From Alkalihalophilus pseudofirmus (lineage in GTDB: Bacteria; Bacillota; Bacilli; Bacillales; Bacillaceae_D), in contig NZ_CP117835.1 in assembly GCF_029094545.1 (NCBI RefSeq), forward strand, positions 2,708,001 to 2,772,000: DNA of 64,000 nucleotides, in the 5' to 3' direction. The notes under the pieces were generated by a model that searched no databases, was not told where the DNA came from, and saw nothing but the letters and a program-made list of their open reading frames with translations. This document shows positions 1 to 8,526 of the stretch, in pieces. The position numbers and the translations under genes were made by a program. Numbering within the stretch: the stretch's first letter is position 1; each line of letters starts with the position of its first letter.

Positions 1-2
1 CG

Positions 3-539
3 CATGTAAGCATGAATATATTAGAGCGCTATCAACATCAATACGGAACGTTCCATTCCTGGGATTTATATTTTCCTTTACTCCAGTTTGAAATCGAACG
101 AAGCAGTATCGAACAGCTTCGTGAAATATATGAATGTGAAGAAGGCTTGGAGTACAGAGTGAAAGATACAATCAGTAACGCATCAAATTTCAATGAATGG
201 ATGGAAGCCTTAAAAACGAAACGTTATACTTGGACAAGACTTCAGAGGCTGTTAACCCACATTCTAACAAATACGACAAAACAAGAAATGAAAGCGATAA
301 CGACCGAACCGCTTCCCTATATTCGACTGCTAGGTATGAATCCTAAAGGGAAACAATATGTAAACCTCATAAAAAAAGACTTAGACTGCCCTCTTCTAAG
401 CCGCTTTGCCAAAGCTCGCGGAACGATGGCCGCGCAAGATGATCGTATCGGGAAAATATATGCCTCTCCATTAGCTATGAAAGGGAATATAGCAGCTTTA
501 AAAAGAGACTACACTATGTCGCCTATTATGATTAAGTAA
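3..539 (+). CDS. tmcAL: tRNA(Met) cytidine acetate ligase TmcAL (YlbM), C-terminal part only
   Basis: Only the last 178 residues are present; the frame is open through the left edge (the codons before the ATG at 12 are sense codons), so the true start is outside. The sequence reads as the end of the YlbM/TmcAL family, proteins of about 400 residues that activate acetate with ATP and N4-acetylate the wobble cytidine of elongator tRNA-Met. The N-terminal nucleotidyltransferase domain is not in view. The visible part is basic and helical (segment RYTWTRLQRLLTHIL), as expected for RNA contact. Convergent with ylbL; synteny with ylbK-ylbL-ylbM supports the name. Confidence 0.85.
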   Translation, partial: HVSMNILERYQHQYGTFHSWDLYFPLLQFEIERSSIEQLREIYECEEGLEYRVKDTISNASNFNEWMEALKTKRYTWTRLQRLLTHILTNTTKQEMKAITTEPLPYIRLLGMNPKGKQYVNLIKKDLDCPLLSRFAKARGTMAAQDDRIGKIYASPLAMKGNIAALKRDYTMSPIMIK

Positions 540-545
540 ATAAAA

Positions 546-573
546 AGGACTGCTGGCAAGCGTCAGCAGTCCT
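546..573. terminator. Bidirectional terminator between tmcAL and ylbL
   Basis: Perfect 10-bp inverted repeat AGGACTGCTG/CAGCAGTCCT with an 8-base loop, A-rich on the left and T/C-rich on the right, placed between convergent stops. Confidence 0.75.
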
Positions 574-580
574 CTTCTTC

Positions 581-1621
581 TTATAAAGATTCTAGGAATT
601 CAATGGCTTCTTCAAAACGATTAATTGGAATAATCTCCATGTCGGTCCCAATATCTTCTGCAGCTAATACCGCTTCATTGTAATTTGAATCATCTGCTCC
701 GTCTTCAAACGGTGCTAGAAAATAATCGGCACCTGCTCTATCCGCCGCTACTACTTTTTGGGCAGCTCCGCCGATTCGTCCGACCGTCCCGTCTTCTCTG
801 ATAGTTCCAGTACCAGCCACTAAATATCCTTTCGTCAGATTGCCATCTGTTAGTTGATCATAAATTTCTAGAGAAAACATTAACCCTGCAGATGGCCCCC
901 CTATTTGGCTTGTATCAATATGTACATCAGGATAAAAAGTAACTTCTCGATCCGTAACGGGGGCTTGTATCCCGATCCCCACTCGATCACTTGGTGCGTT
1001 CATCTCTTCAGGGAAGTGTGAAAAACCAACCGTTACCTCCATTAACTCTCCTTCTCTTTCAATCGTAAGAGTTACATTGTCGCCTTTTTCATATCCAGTT
1101 AAACGATCAATCAATTCATCAGCCGTCCGAATACTTTCTCCGTTTACTTGTTGGATACGATCTCCTTGCTCTAATACCTCAATTGCAGGCATTCCTTCAA
1201 TTAATACAGTGACCAGCACACCAAAGTATTCATAGCTTACTTCTTTATTTGCTTGTTCATAAGCTACAATTTTTGCTACCTCTTGTGAATCAGTCATCAT
1301 CATCAGCTGCCTATGTTGATACTCTTCATCTGTTTCATCTTCAAATCGAAGCTGACTCTCTGGATGAAGAATTCGATATGGACTGAACTGAGCCCACGCA
1401 TAAAAAATAGGGTTTGCCTTTCCCATTCTTATTGTCGTAAGCATAAAAGATCCCCCGGCTTCTTCACTTGCTCCATCTACTGAGATGACATCATCTAATA
1501 CTAAGGCATCACCAGGCTGAGAATAGTAATACGGCAGGGGAGTAAAATACAACCCTAATAATAAAATGATTAATATCGGCCAGCGCCACTTTATCCAGTT
1601 ACTCTGTTTTGTCTGCTTCAT
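581..1621 (-). CDS. ylbL: YlbL: membrane-anchored PDZ plus Lon-type (S16) protease
   Basis: 346 residues. One N-terminal membrane anchor (about 13-30) is followed by an extracytoplasmic PDZ domain (about 130-200) and a Lon-like proteolytic domain. The serine-lysine dyad is visible: Ser244 in GGPSAGLMF and Lys289 in GGAAQKVVAA. Family members are SepM/YlbL proteases that trim extracellular peptides or damage-checkpoint inhibitors; in B. subtilis YlbL degrades the cell-division inhibitor YneA together with CtpA. The ATG at 1621 lies 23 bases inside ylbK, with a GGAAGGGG ribosome site in the ylbK coding end, so the two genes are translationally linked. Confidence 0.93.
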   Translation of the reverse strand: MKQTKQSNWIKWRWPILIILLLGLYFTPLPYYYSQPGDALVLDDVISVDGASEEAGGSFMLTTIRMGKANPIFYAWAQFSPYRILHPESQLRFEDETDEEYQHRQLMMMTDSQEVAKIVAYEQANKEVSYEYFGVLVTVLIEGMPAIEVLEQGDRIQQVNGESIRTADELIDRLTGYEKGDNVTLTIEREGELMEVTVGFSHFPEEMNAPSDRVGIGIQAPVTDREVTFYPDVHIDTSQIGGPSAGLMFSLEIYDQLTDGNLTKGYLVAGTGTIREDGTVGRIGGAAQKVVAADRAGADYFLAPFEDGADDSNYNEAVLAAEDIGTDMEIIPINRFEEAIEFLESL

Positions 1622-2411
1622 TCCCGTGCCCCTTCCAGTCGTTTATTATCTGCTTGATCTTGGGCATTTGTTCATATGCGGCTTCTTCCCCCCGCTCAAT
1701 TAACTTCTCGACATTAGAAAAATCTAGTGAGCTTGTATGGGTAACAATAGGCCTAATCATAACTGAGCAATCAAGCTCCATTGGTTTCATCATCTCTCGT
1801 GCCATAATATCCATGCTTTGCATAATGACATCATAAACAGAATTAAACTCTAATTCCTGTCTAAAATAGGACACATCAACTGCTATTGTAATATCTGCTC
1901 CCATTTCTTTTACCACTGATACAGGGACACGATCAATCACCCCTCCGTCAACGAGCACTTGACCATTGCGCTGCTCTGGTACAAAAATCCCCGGTATCCC
2001 AATACTTGCCCTGACAGCCTCGGCTATCGGACCTGTTGTCATGACAACACGTTCTCCCTTTTTCAAATCAGTAGCGATTACAGCAACCGGAATATCCGTA
2101 TGTTCAAGGTGTTTAGATTTGGCTAATAAACGGATCAGCTCTTTTACGCGGTTACCATTTACAAACCCTAATTTCGGCACAGTAAAGTCAATATAATATT
2201 TCCTTCTAAACATGGATGCAAAACGCTCCATTGAAGCCGTTGTTTGTCCAATACCATACAAGCTTGCGACAAGCGACCCCATGCTGCTCCCAGCTAGATA
2301 ATGAATGGGTATCCTCTCTTTTTCGAATGCTTTTAACACACCAATATGCGCAAATCCTCTTGCTCCTCCTGAACCGAGTGCGAGACCGATTTTAGGACAC
2401 GACTTCTCCAT
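1599..2411 (-). CDS. ylbK: YlbK: patatin-like phospholipase family protein (RssA-like)
   Basis: 270 residues. It has the patatin signature in full: the oxyanion loop GSGGARG near residues 13-19, the nucleophile elbow GSSMG with Ser43, and the catalytic aspartate of DGG at Asp155. Such proteins hydrolyse acyl chains of lipids through a Ser-Asp dyad; no specific substrate is known for the YlbK group. No signal peptide or membrane segment, so probably cytoplasmic. Good ribosome site AGGAGAGGG six bases before the ATG. It overlaps the downstream ylbL and is divergent from ylbJ. Confidence 0.88.
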   Translation of the reverse strand: MEKSCPKIGLALGSGGARGFAHIGVLKAFEKERIPIHYLAGSSMGSLVASLYGIGQTTASMERFASMFRRKYYIDFTVPKLGFVNGNRVKELIRLLAKSKHLEHTDIPVAVIATDLKKGERVVMTTGPIAEAVRASIGIPGIFVPEQRNGQVLVDGGVIDRVPVSVVKEMGADITIAVDVSYFRQELEFNSVYDVIMQSMDIMAREMMKPMELDCSVMIRPIVTHTSSLDFSNVEKLIERGEEAAYEQMPKIKQIINDWKGHGNEADKTE

Positions 2412-2455
2412 ACTATACCCTCTCCTATCTTACGGCTTCCCCTGTTCATTTTCAA

Positions 2456-2488
2456 TCATATGGTCTAAACCAAGCCTCTATACGTATA
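2456..2488 (+). promoter_or_regulatory. Possible sigma-E-type promoter of ylbJ
   Basis: A TCATATG element and a TATACGTAT element about 14 bases apart loosely resemble sigma-E promoters, which drive ylbJ in B. subtilis. The match is imperfect. Confidence 0.3.
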
Positions 2489-2577
2489 TTTAATTATGGA
2501 CAAGAATTCAAAAATGCCTTAATCCGATATACAACATTTAAGACCAGCGTTTTAATTAAAAGGAGGCTGCCCCTTCG

Positions 2578-3792
2578 ATGTATTCTTCTAAAATGAAAAC
2601 AATTCTGCTTGCAGCTGTAGCTATATTTCTTGCAGGCTCACTTATGGTTTTTCCAAAAGAATCGTTTGAAGCATCGATTCGTGGAATGACGATGTGGTGG
2701 GATGTCGTATTTCCATCCTTGCTGCCTTTTTTTATTGTCTCTGAATTATTAATAGGGTTTGGTGTTGTTTCATTTATCGGGGCACTCTTAGAGCCATTAA
2801 TGAGACCCCTCTTTCGCGTGCCGGGGGTTGGAGGGTTTGTATGGGCGATGGGGCTAGCATCAGGAAATCCTGCAGGTGCTAAACTGACTGCCCGCCTTAG
2901 ACAAGAAGGAAAAGTGACTCAAATAGAAGCCGAACGCCTCGTCTCATTTACGAACTCTTCTAACCCGCTTTTTATATTCGGCGCCATTGCTGTAGGTTTC
3001 TTTCATAACCCTGCATTAGGTATTGTGCTTGCACTTGCTCACTATCTAGGTAATATCTGTGTCGGGCTGCTATTTCGCTTTCATGGTCGTGACCAAGAAG
3101 AAGACAGCAATGCTAAAAGCAGCAGTCTTTCTATAAAAGAGGCTCTTCGCCTTTTGCATCAAGAACGCTTAAAAGATGGCCGTCCTATTGGAAAACTATT
3201 AGGAGATGCCGTGCAGTCCTCTGTCAAGACCTTGTTAATGATCGGCGGTTTTATCATTTTATTTTCCGTTTTAAATCAATTGCTGTTATTAATTGGAATA
3301 ACATCCATTCTTGCCGCCTTAATCTCTATTATACTGACATTTTTCAAGTTACCAAGTGATTTAAGCATCCCTTTTATTTCGGGATTGTTTGAAATAACAC
3401 TTGGAGCTAAGAAGACTAGTGAGAGTACTGACACCATGCTCCTGCATCAAATCATTGTCACCAGCTTCTTCCTTGCTTTTAGCGGGTTTTCCATCCAAGC
3501 TCAGGTTGCCAGTATTTTAGCGGATACAGATATTCGTTTTAAGCCATTTTTCTTAGCACGAATCATTCATGGTTTTTTTGCAGCTTGTTTTGCATTAGTT
3601 TTATGGGAGCCCCTTTATGTAAATCAGCAAAGTACCCAGGAGTGGGGAGTCATTCCTGTTTTTCTCATCGATCAATCAGAAAGGATTCACCCGATCTGGC
3701 AGCTTGTCGTTGAATATGGTTCCATATTTACTCTTATCACTCTTATTATCTATATCCTGTTAAAAGCTAATCGGGCCATAAAGCACATATAA
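2578..3792 (+). CDS. ylbJ: Sporulation integral membrane protein YlbJ
   Basis: 404 residues and highly hydrophobic, with roughly eight to ten predicted membrane segments, including two nucleoside-recognition (Gate)-like halves around residues 35-160 and 215-350. YlbJ is a mother-cell (sigma-E) sporulation protein in B. subtilis, needed for stable heat-resistant spores; its transported ligand is not established. Ribosome site AAAGGAGG upstream of the ATG. It is divergent from ylbK and convergent with coaD, as in B. subtilis. Confidence 0.9.
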   Translation: MYSSKMKTILLAAVAIFLAGSLMVFPKESFEASIRGMTMWWDVVFPSLLPFFIVSELLIGFGVVSFIGALLEPLMRPLFRVPGVGGFVWAMGLASGNPAGAKLTARLRQEGKVTQIEAERLVSFTNSSNPLFIFGAIAVGFFHNPALGIVLALAHYLGNICVGLLFRFHGRDQEEDSNAKSSSLSIKEALRLLHQERLKDGRPIGKLLGDAVQSSVKTLLMIGGFIILFSVLNQLLLLIGITSILAALISIILTFFKLPSDLSIPFISGLFEITLGAKKTSESTDTMLLHQIIVTSFFLAFSGFSIQAQVASILADTDIRFKPFFLARIIHGFFAACFALVLWEPLYVNQQSTQEWGVIPVFLIDQSERIHPIWQLVVEYGSIFTLITLIIYILLKANRAIKHI

Positions 3793-3793
3793 A

Positions 3794-3826
3794 AAAGCAG
3801 ATCAGAGAATTACTCAGGTCTGCTTT
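3794..3826. terminator. Terminator between ylbJ and coaD
   Basis: Inverted repeat AAAGCAGATC/GGTCTGCTTT (10 bp, one G-T pair) followed by a T-rich run, between convergent genes. Confidence 0.7.
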
Positions 3827-3834
3827 CTTTTTGC

Positions 3835-4931
<1,097 letters not shown>

Positions 4932-5039
4932 ACTATCCACCTAACTTTCTTTAACCATTCTTCATCATCCTACCATAAATCCCCTTAAACAAGCACTATC
5001 AGATCATCTAACTTTTTTAATACATCATGTATATTGCCC

Positions 5040-5213
5040 AAATGTTTTGTTCATAATGACAGATAGCGGCATTGATTCAATGTTGCGACAACCGCGGAGA
5101 AGACTTACGTTTCCCCATAAGTTCTTCCTCCGGTTTCTCCTCTCCCATAGCCTAGTACATACATAGGTATGTTACATGGCACCTCGTAAGTTCATCTTAC
5201 GAGGCTTTTTTTT
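5040..5213 (+). ncRNA. Putative structured RNA divergent from rsmD (position of the Rfam ylbH leader motif)
   Basis: Four successive stem-loops end in a textbook terminator although no gene lies upstream on this strand. Stem 1 is 5066-5074 with 5078-5086 (9 bp, two G-U). Stem 2 is 5095-5107 with 5118-5133 (about 13 bp, two small bulges). Stem 3 is 5157-5162 with 5167-5172 (6 bp). The last is the terminator stem. Rfam lists a ylbH leader motif beside this gene in Bacillus; identity with it is inferred from location only. The 5' end is a guess; no strong promoter was found. Confidence 0.55.
5182..5213 (+). terminator. Orphan Rho-independent terminator
   Basis: Perfect 9-bp stem CCTCGTAAG/CTTACGAGG, 5-base loop, then C and eight T. 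The T tract exists only on the plus strand, so it ends a rightward transcript that begins after rsmD. Confidence 0.85.
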
Positions 5214-5266
5214 GTCTCGACATTCCAATGAAGACATGCTACATTTTTTGTGTGCTGTTTTTCTGT

Positions 5267-5344
5267 TTTTGTAATACATATTTTGTAATACATATTTTGT
5301 AATACATAGTAATACATAATTCGTAATACATATTTTGTAATATT
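5267..5344. repeat. AT-rich tandem repeats, unit TTTTGTAATACATA
   Basis: About five and a half copies of a 14-base unit, some shortened (GTAATACATA) or varied (ATTCGTAATACATA), directly upstream of the gene at 5395. Not a CRISPR: there are no spacers. Confidence 0.85.
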
Positions 5345-5394
5345 AGCGTGCAATTTATTTATTAAATGCTTTGCTGAAAAAGGAGAGACTGGAA

Positions 5395-5784
5395 TTGATT
5401 CAACGATTCATAGAACTTGGCGAGGGGTACTCTGATATTTATGAACTGCTTGAACTAGCTCGTTTGAATAGAGAACGTATCCACCGTTTAATACGTTTAG
5501 ATACAACAATAGGCAACAATGAAAAAACATCTTTAGCTGTGGTGTTAGAGCCTGCTGCACCCGGGAAACTTATGCCGATCTATATTTGCAGAGAAGGCGT
5601 GACAAACCCTGATGTAACTCCTAATCAAAGGTATGATTTATTCTCAGAGATGGCAGAGGAGCTTGACCTTACTATCCATAGTTTATCAGTCAAAGATTCT
5701 AAGCAATTTAAAGAAGACGAATTATACTATCAATATCTTATCGGTATTTTACGTATGAACCGCTATATTCCTCCTCTTCAATAG
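5395..5784 (+). CDS. Conserved Bacillus hypothetical protein (DUF7147-like)
   Basis: 129 residues from a TTG at 5395, chosen because AAGGAGAG ends seven bases before it; the longer in-frame start at 5371 would lie upstream of that site. The sequence starts MIQRFIELGEGYSDIYELL and has no signal peptide. It resembles a small conserved Bacillus family sometimes labelled methylthioribose kinase in old annotations; the length is far too short for that kinase and I see no kinase motif, so the function is unknown. Convergent with the MFS gene. Confidence 0.7.
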   Translation: MIQRFIELGEGYSDIYELLELARLNRERIHRLIRLDTTIGNNEKTSLAVVLEPAAPGKLMPIYICREGVTNPDVTPNQRYDLFSEMAEELDLTIHSLSVKDSKQFKEDELYYQYLIGILRMNRYIPPLQ

Positions 5785-5817
5785 GCATTCGTCGCGGCAC
5801 TATTCAAATCAAAAGCA

Positions 5818-5850
5818 AGAAAGCTGCTCTCTAATGAGAAGCAGCTTTCT
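5818..5850. terminator. Bidirectional terminator
   Basis: 11-bp perfect stem AGAAAGCTGCT/AGCAGCTTTCT and T run. It overlaps the stop of the leftward MFS gene. Confidence 0.8.
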
Positions 5851-7063
5851 TTTTTTGATGAAATTCCCTCATAAATAACCGTTCTGCTGGCGGCAGAACT
5901 TTAAGCTTTACTATGGCTACATTTACAAGAAGAATTGCAGCACACACTAAAAACAAACCGCGTACTCCAACATTTGCTATGATCCAGCCGCCAATGATTG
6001 GCCCAATCATTGTGCCAAGATACATAGCACTGTTTGAAAAGCCATACGTCCTGCTCTCCATCCCATTCGGGGCATGTAGACGTATTAGTGTATTAGCTGC
6101 TGGCAGAAGGCCTCCTAGACAAAGACCTACCATAAACCTCAAGGCAATTAACTGCCATATGTCTGCAACAAAAGCTTGAGGGATTGAAAACATGGCAACG
6201 CCAAGCATAGAGTAAATCAAAACATGATGAGCGCCTTTTTTATCACTCAGCTTACCAAGAAACGGAGCGGTCATCATATTAGCAAATCCCATTACAGATA
6301 TAGCTAGCCCTGCAAAGAATGCCACATTTTCTGCAGGTGTTAATTCTGTTACGAACAAAGAAAGCAGCGGGTTCACACCCATAATCGCTAATTGAATTAA
6401 AAAGATAACTAAATAAAGAGATAATACAGGTTTTTGCTTCGTTACAGCTATAAAGTCCTCTTTCGTGCTAGTTTTCTGTTCCTTAGAAACTGGGGTAAAT
6501 GACTCACGTACGAAGAACAACACGCCTAAAGCAGCAACCAAAATACATAATCCAGTTAAAAAGAAAACCATTTGATAACTGAAGGCCTGTGCCATTACAC
6601 CTCCAATTAAAGGGCCGCATATAGCTCCTGCTACAGTTCCTGATTGCAGCACACCTAAAGCATAGCCCACTTTTTCCTTTGGAGTATTAGTGGATACAAG
6701 ACCAATCGAGGCTGGGATAAAACCAGAGATCACCCCGTTTAATAGTCTTAAAATCAAAAGAGAAACCGGACCTGTAGCAAATCCAGTTAAACTAATAACT
6801 AAAGCCATACCAAAACCCGACCGTAAGATCATCATTTTTCGTCCATGTCGATCAGCCATTCTTCCCCAAAATGGTGAAAATAAAAAGGCCGTTAAAAAGT
6901 TAGCCCCAAAAATAATACCAGCCCACAGACTTAACGTCTGTGGGTTCGTCACACCAAGTTCTTTTAAATACAGGGGAAGAAAAGGGATAATCATAGTCAT
7001 AGCACTCATTACGATAAATTGACAGACAACTAAAATACGTAAATTTCGTTTCCAACCGTCCAC
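5831..7063 (-). CDS. MFS transporter, DHA1-type drug efflux
   Basis: 410 residues from GTG at 7063, preferred because AGAGGAAGT lies seven bases upstream; the longer ATG at 7093 has no ribosome site. Twelve predicted membrane helices. The MFS motif A, GRMADRHGRKMM, is between helices 2 and 3 (about 67-78), and motif C-like GLLQSGTVAG-type glycine spacing is seen in helix 5 (LGVLQSGTVAGAICGP). This fits proton-coupled multidrug exporters of the 12-helix DHA1 family, but the substrate cannot be told. Monocistronic between two terminators. Confidence 0.85.
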   Translation of the reverse strand: MDGWKRNLRILVVCQFIVMSAMTMIIPFLPLYLKELGVTNPQTLSLWAGIIFGANFLTAFLFSPFWGRMADRHGRKMMILRSGFGMALVISLTGFATGPVSLLILRLLNGVISGFIPASIGLVSTNTPKEKVGYALGVLQSGTVAGAICGPLIGGVMAQAFSYQMVFFLTGLCILVAALGVLFFVRESFTPVSKEQKTSTKEDFIAVTKQKPVLSLYLVIFLIQLAIMGVNPLLSLFVTELTPAENVAFFAGLAISVMGFANMMTAPFLGKLSDKKGAHHVLIYSMLGVAMFSIPQAFVADIWQLIALRFMVGLCLGGLLPAANTLIRLHAPNGMESRTYGFSNSAMYLGTMIGPIIGGWIIANVGVRGLFLVCAAILLVNVAIVKLKVLPPAERLFMREFHQKKKAASH

Positions 7064-7218
7064 AACGATCACTTCCTCTTCTATTACACCCATTATATAT
7101 TTCGATTCACGAAGTATTCAACAAGTAAAAACAGCCCTTTAACGCGTAAAAGAAACTGTAACAGCAGTTTAACTTCCGGAACCTCTTCGAATCTCTAAAT
7201 TTCTAATTTACATAAAAA

Positions 7219-7238
7219 AACCAGGTTATCACCTGGTT
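7219..7238 (-). terminator. Terminator of ylbG
   Basis: AACCAGGT/ACCTGGTT stem with a 4-base loop and a T run on the minus strand; it includes the last bases of ylbG. Confidence 0.75.
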
Positions 7239-7509
7239 AAATACCCATTTTATAATCATATTCTTTAGCCTTATCCGGCTTAGCATTTTGAAATTCAGTC
7301 TTGATGAAAGGTCTCATCGAAGGTTGAACATCACGCACGTAATGAAAGGATTGCAGCTTTTTTGTAATTTCCTCTACTTTATCCTGGTCACAATAGAAAA
7401 TAACATACTTCATCTTCTTAGAAACATATTGTACGTTTCCAAAACGCCTAAGCTGCCTTGCAAACTTAAGAGAAGTCAGCCATACAGCTATCCCTTGACG
7501 GTTCCCCAT
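7237..7509 (-). CDS. ylbG: YlbG family protein (DUF2129)
   Basis: 90 residues from the ATG at 7509, the B. subtilis length. An ATG seven codons earlier is rejected because AAGGAG lies between the two. The protein is small, soluble and basic, with aromatic-rich strands (KKMKYVIFYCDQD) in a DUF2129 fold, and its function is unknown. In B. subtilis it lies between ylbF and rsmD; here an MFS gene and a hypothetical gene have been inserted into that block and separate them. Confidence 0.9.
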   Translation of the reverse strand: MGNRQGIAVWLTSLKFARQLRRFGNVQYVSKKMKYVIFYCDQDKVEEITKKLQSFHYVRDVQPSMRPFIKTEFQNAKPDKAKEYDYKMGI

Positions 7510-7669
7510 AATTTCGTTCTCCTTTTTCATCTACTTACTTTAGTCTAGCATGCATTAACACCGAGAGCAACTTCATCTGCCGGCTGAAAGTATGGATGAT
7601 ATTCAAAAATTACGATACACTTATTATATAATGAACATAGCGAGCACCCTACTTTAAAGGATGAAGTGT

Positions 7670-7990
7670 ATGAATTTAGACGTCATTTGGGAGAAGTTTA
7701 TGACTATGACTTCTACAGAACCTGCGATTGAGAGTATTAGCAAGAAAATTTTTAGCGGCTTTCCGTTTCTATATATTCACTCTTATATCACAAAAGAGGA
7801 TATAGAACGACTATTGTTCTATAATGCAGCGACCGTAATGAAAGGTAAACGATTACAGGCTGATATTATTTTTGTCAGAGAACAAGACCAAACTTTTGTT
7901 TACAGAATGAGATTTTACGTACCAAATGAGAAGCTTGTTTGCTGCGGCAGAGGCTGCAAAGATTGTATCAGATTTCGTGAGGCCACATAA
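7670..7990 (+). CDS. Hypothetical protein with C-terminal CC-x3-C-x2-C cysteine cluster
   Basis: 106 residues from the second ATG at 7670 (AAAGG nine bases upstream; the ATG at 7661 overlaps that site). I do not recognise the family. It is predicted soluble and mixed alpha/beta. Cys91, Cys92, Cys96 and Cys99 sit in CCGRGCKDC near the C terminus, a plausible metal or iron-sulfur site. It is convergent with ylbF (ricF), whose product also ends in a cysteine cluster; any functional link is speculation. Confidence 0.7.
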   Translation: MNLDVIWEKFMTMTSTEPAIESISKKIFSGFPFLYIHSYITKEDIERLLFYNAATVMKGKRLQADIIFVREQDQTFVYRMRFYVPNEKLVCCGRGCKDCIRFREAT

Positions 7991-7993
7991 AAA

Positions 7994-8018
7994 AAACAGG
8001 CGCTTATTGCGCCTGTTT
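7994..8018. terminator. Bidirectional terminator
   Basis: Perfect 10-bp stem AAACAGGCGC/GCGCCTGTTT with a 5-base loop, A-rich left flank and T-rich right arm, between convergent genes. Confidence 0.85.
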
Positions 8019-8019
8019 C

Positions 8020-8460
8020 CTATCCACAACTGCATCCTCCGCCAGACCCACATCCACCACTGCAAGACATTTGATCAAAATACGGGTTTCCTGTAGGAAC
8101 TTTTATTGATTTTGAAATAGAATGAGCAATCAGCTCACTTACTTCATTTAACAGCATCTCTAGTTCACGCTCTGCTGCTTTAAATTCCTTTACTGACTCC
8201 ATTACATCTACCTTTCGTTTCAACTGTCGTATTTCTGTTGAAACCGTATCATAGTCAGGATGATAACGTCCGAAGCGCTGTACCTCTTCATGCCGCTCTT
8301 TCATTTCTGTGAACTCAACGATAAGCTTTTGGGCTGGCTGGTCGTTCTCAAGTGCCTTTTTGGCATGTATATATTGAATAAACACATCGGACTGTCCGAT
8401 TGATTTAGCTAGTTCTTCTGATTGATCCATCAATTCAATGGTTGACATCGTAAGAAGCAT
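8020..8460 (-). CDS. ricF: RicF (YlbF), Y-complex regulator of RNase Y and sporulation/competence
   Basis: 146 residues, close to the 149 of B. subtilis. Helical YlbF/YmcA domain (about 5-115) and a C-terminal cysteine cluster with Cys133, Cys137, Cys143 and Cys145. In B. subtilis RicF joins RicA (YmcA) and RicT (YaaT) in a complex carrying [4Fe-4S] clusters; it is needed for RNase Y-dependent maturation of operon mRNAs and for competence, sporulation and biofilm development. The cysteines match that role. Ribosome site GGAGGTG six bases before the ATG. Confidence 0.92.
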   Translation of the reverse strand: MLLTMSTIELMDQSEELAKSIGQSDVFIQYIHAKKALENDQPAQKLIVEFTEMKERHEEVQRFGRYHPDYDTVSTEIRQLKRKVDVMESVKEFKAAERELEMLLNEVSELIAHSISKSIKVPTGNPYFDQMSCSGGCGSGGGCSCG

Positions 8461-8526
8461 AACGACACCTCCTAACTGCCATTATACCATGTCTTGCACG
8501 TAAACACATCCTGCACACTACTTTCC

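Larger units (their letters stand above)
4941..5394. other. 454-base gene-free region with structured RNA and tandem repeats
   Basis: Lies between divergent rsmD and the gene at 5395. It holds stem-loops at 5066-5086, 5095-5133 and 5157-5172, a Rho-independent terminator at 5182-5213 pointing right, and a block of 14-base AT-rich tandem repeats at 5267-5344. No credible ORF. Confidence 0.7.

Noticed and set aside
5267-5344. Repeats considered as a CRISPR array
   Set aside because: Units of 10-14 bases are contiguous with no spacers, and no cas gene is present.
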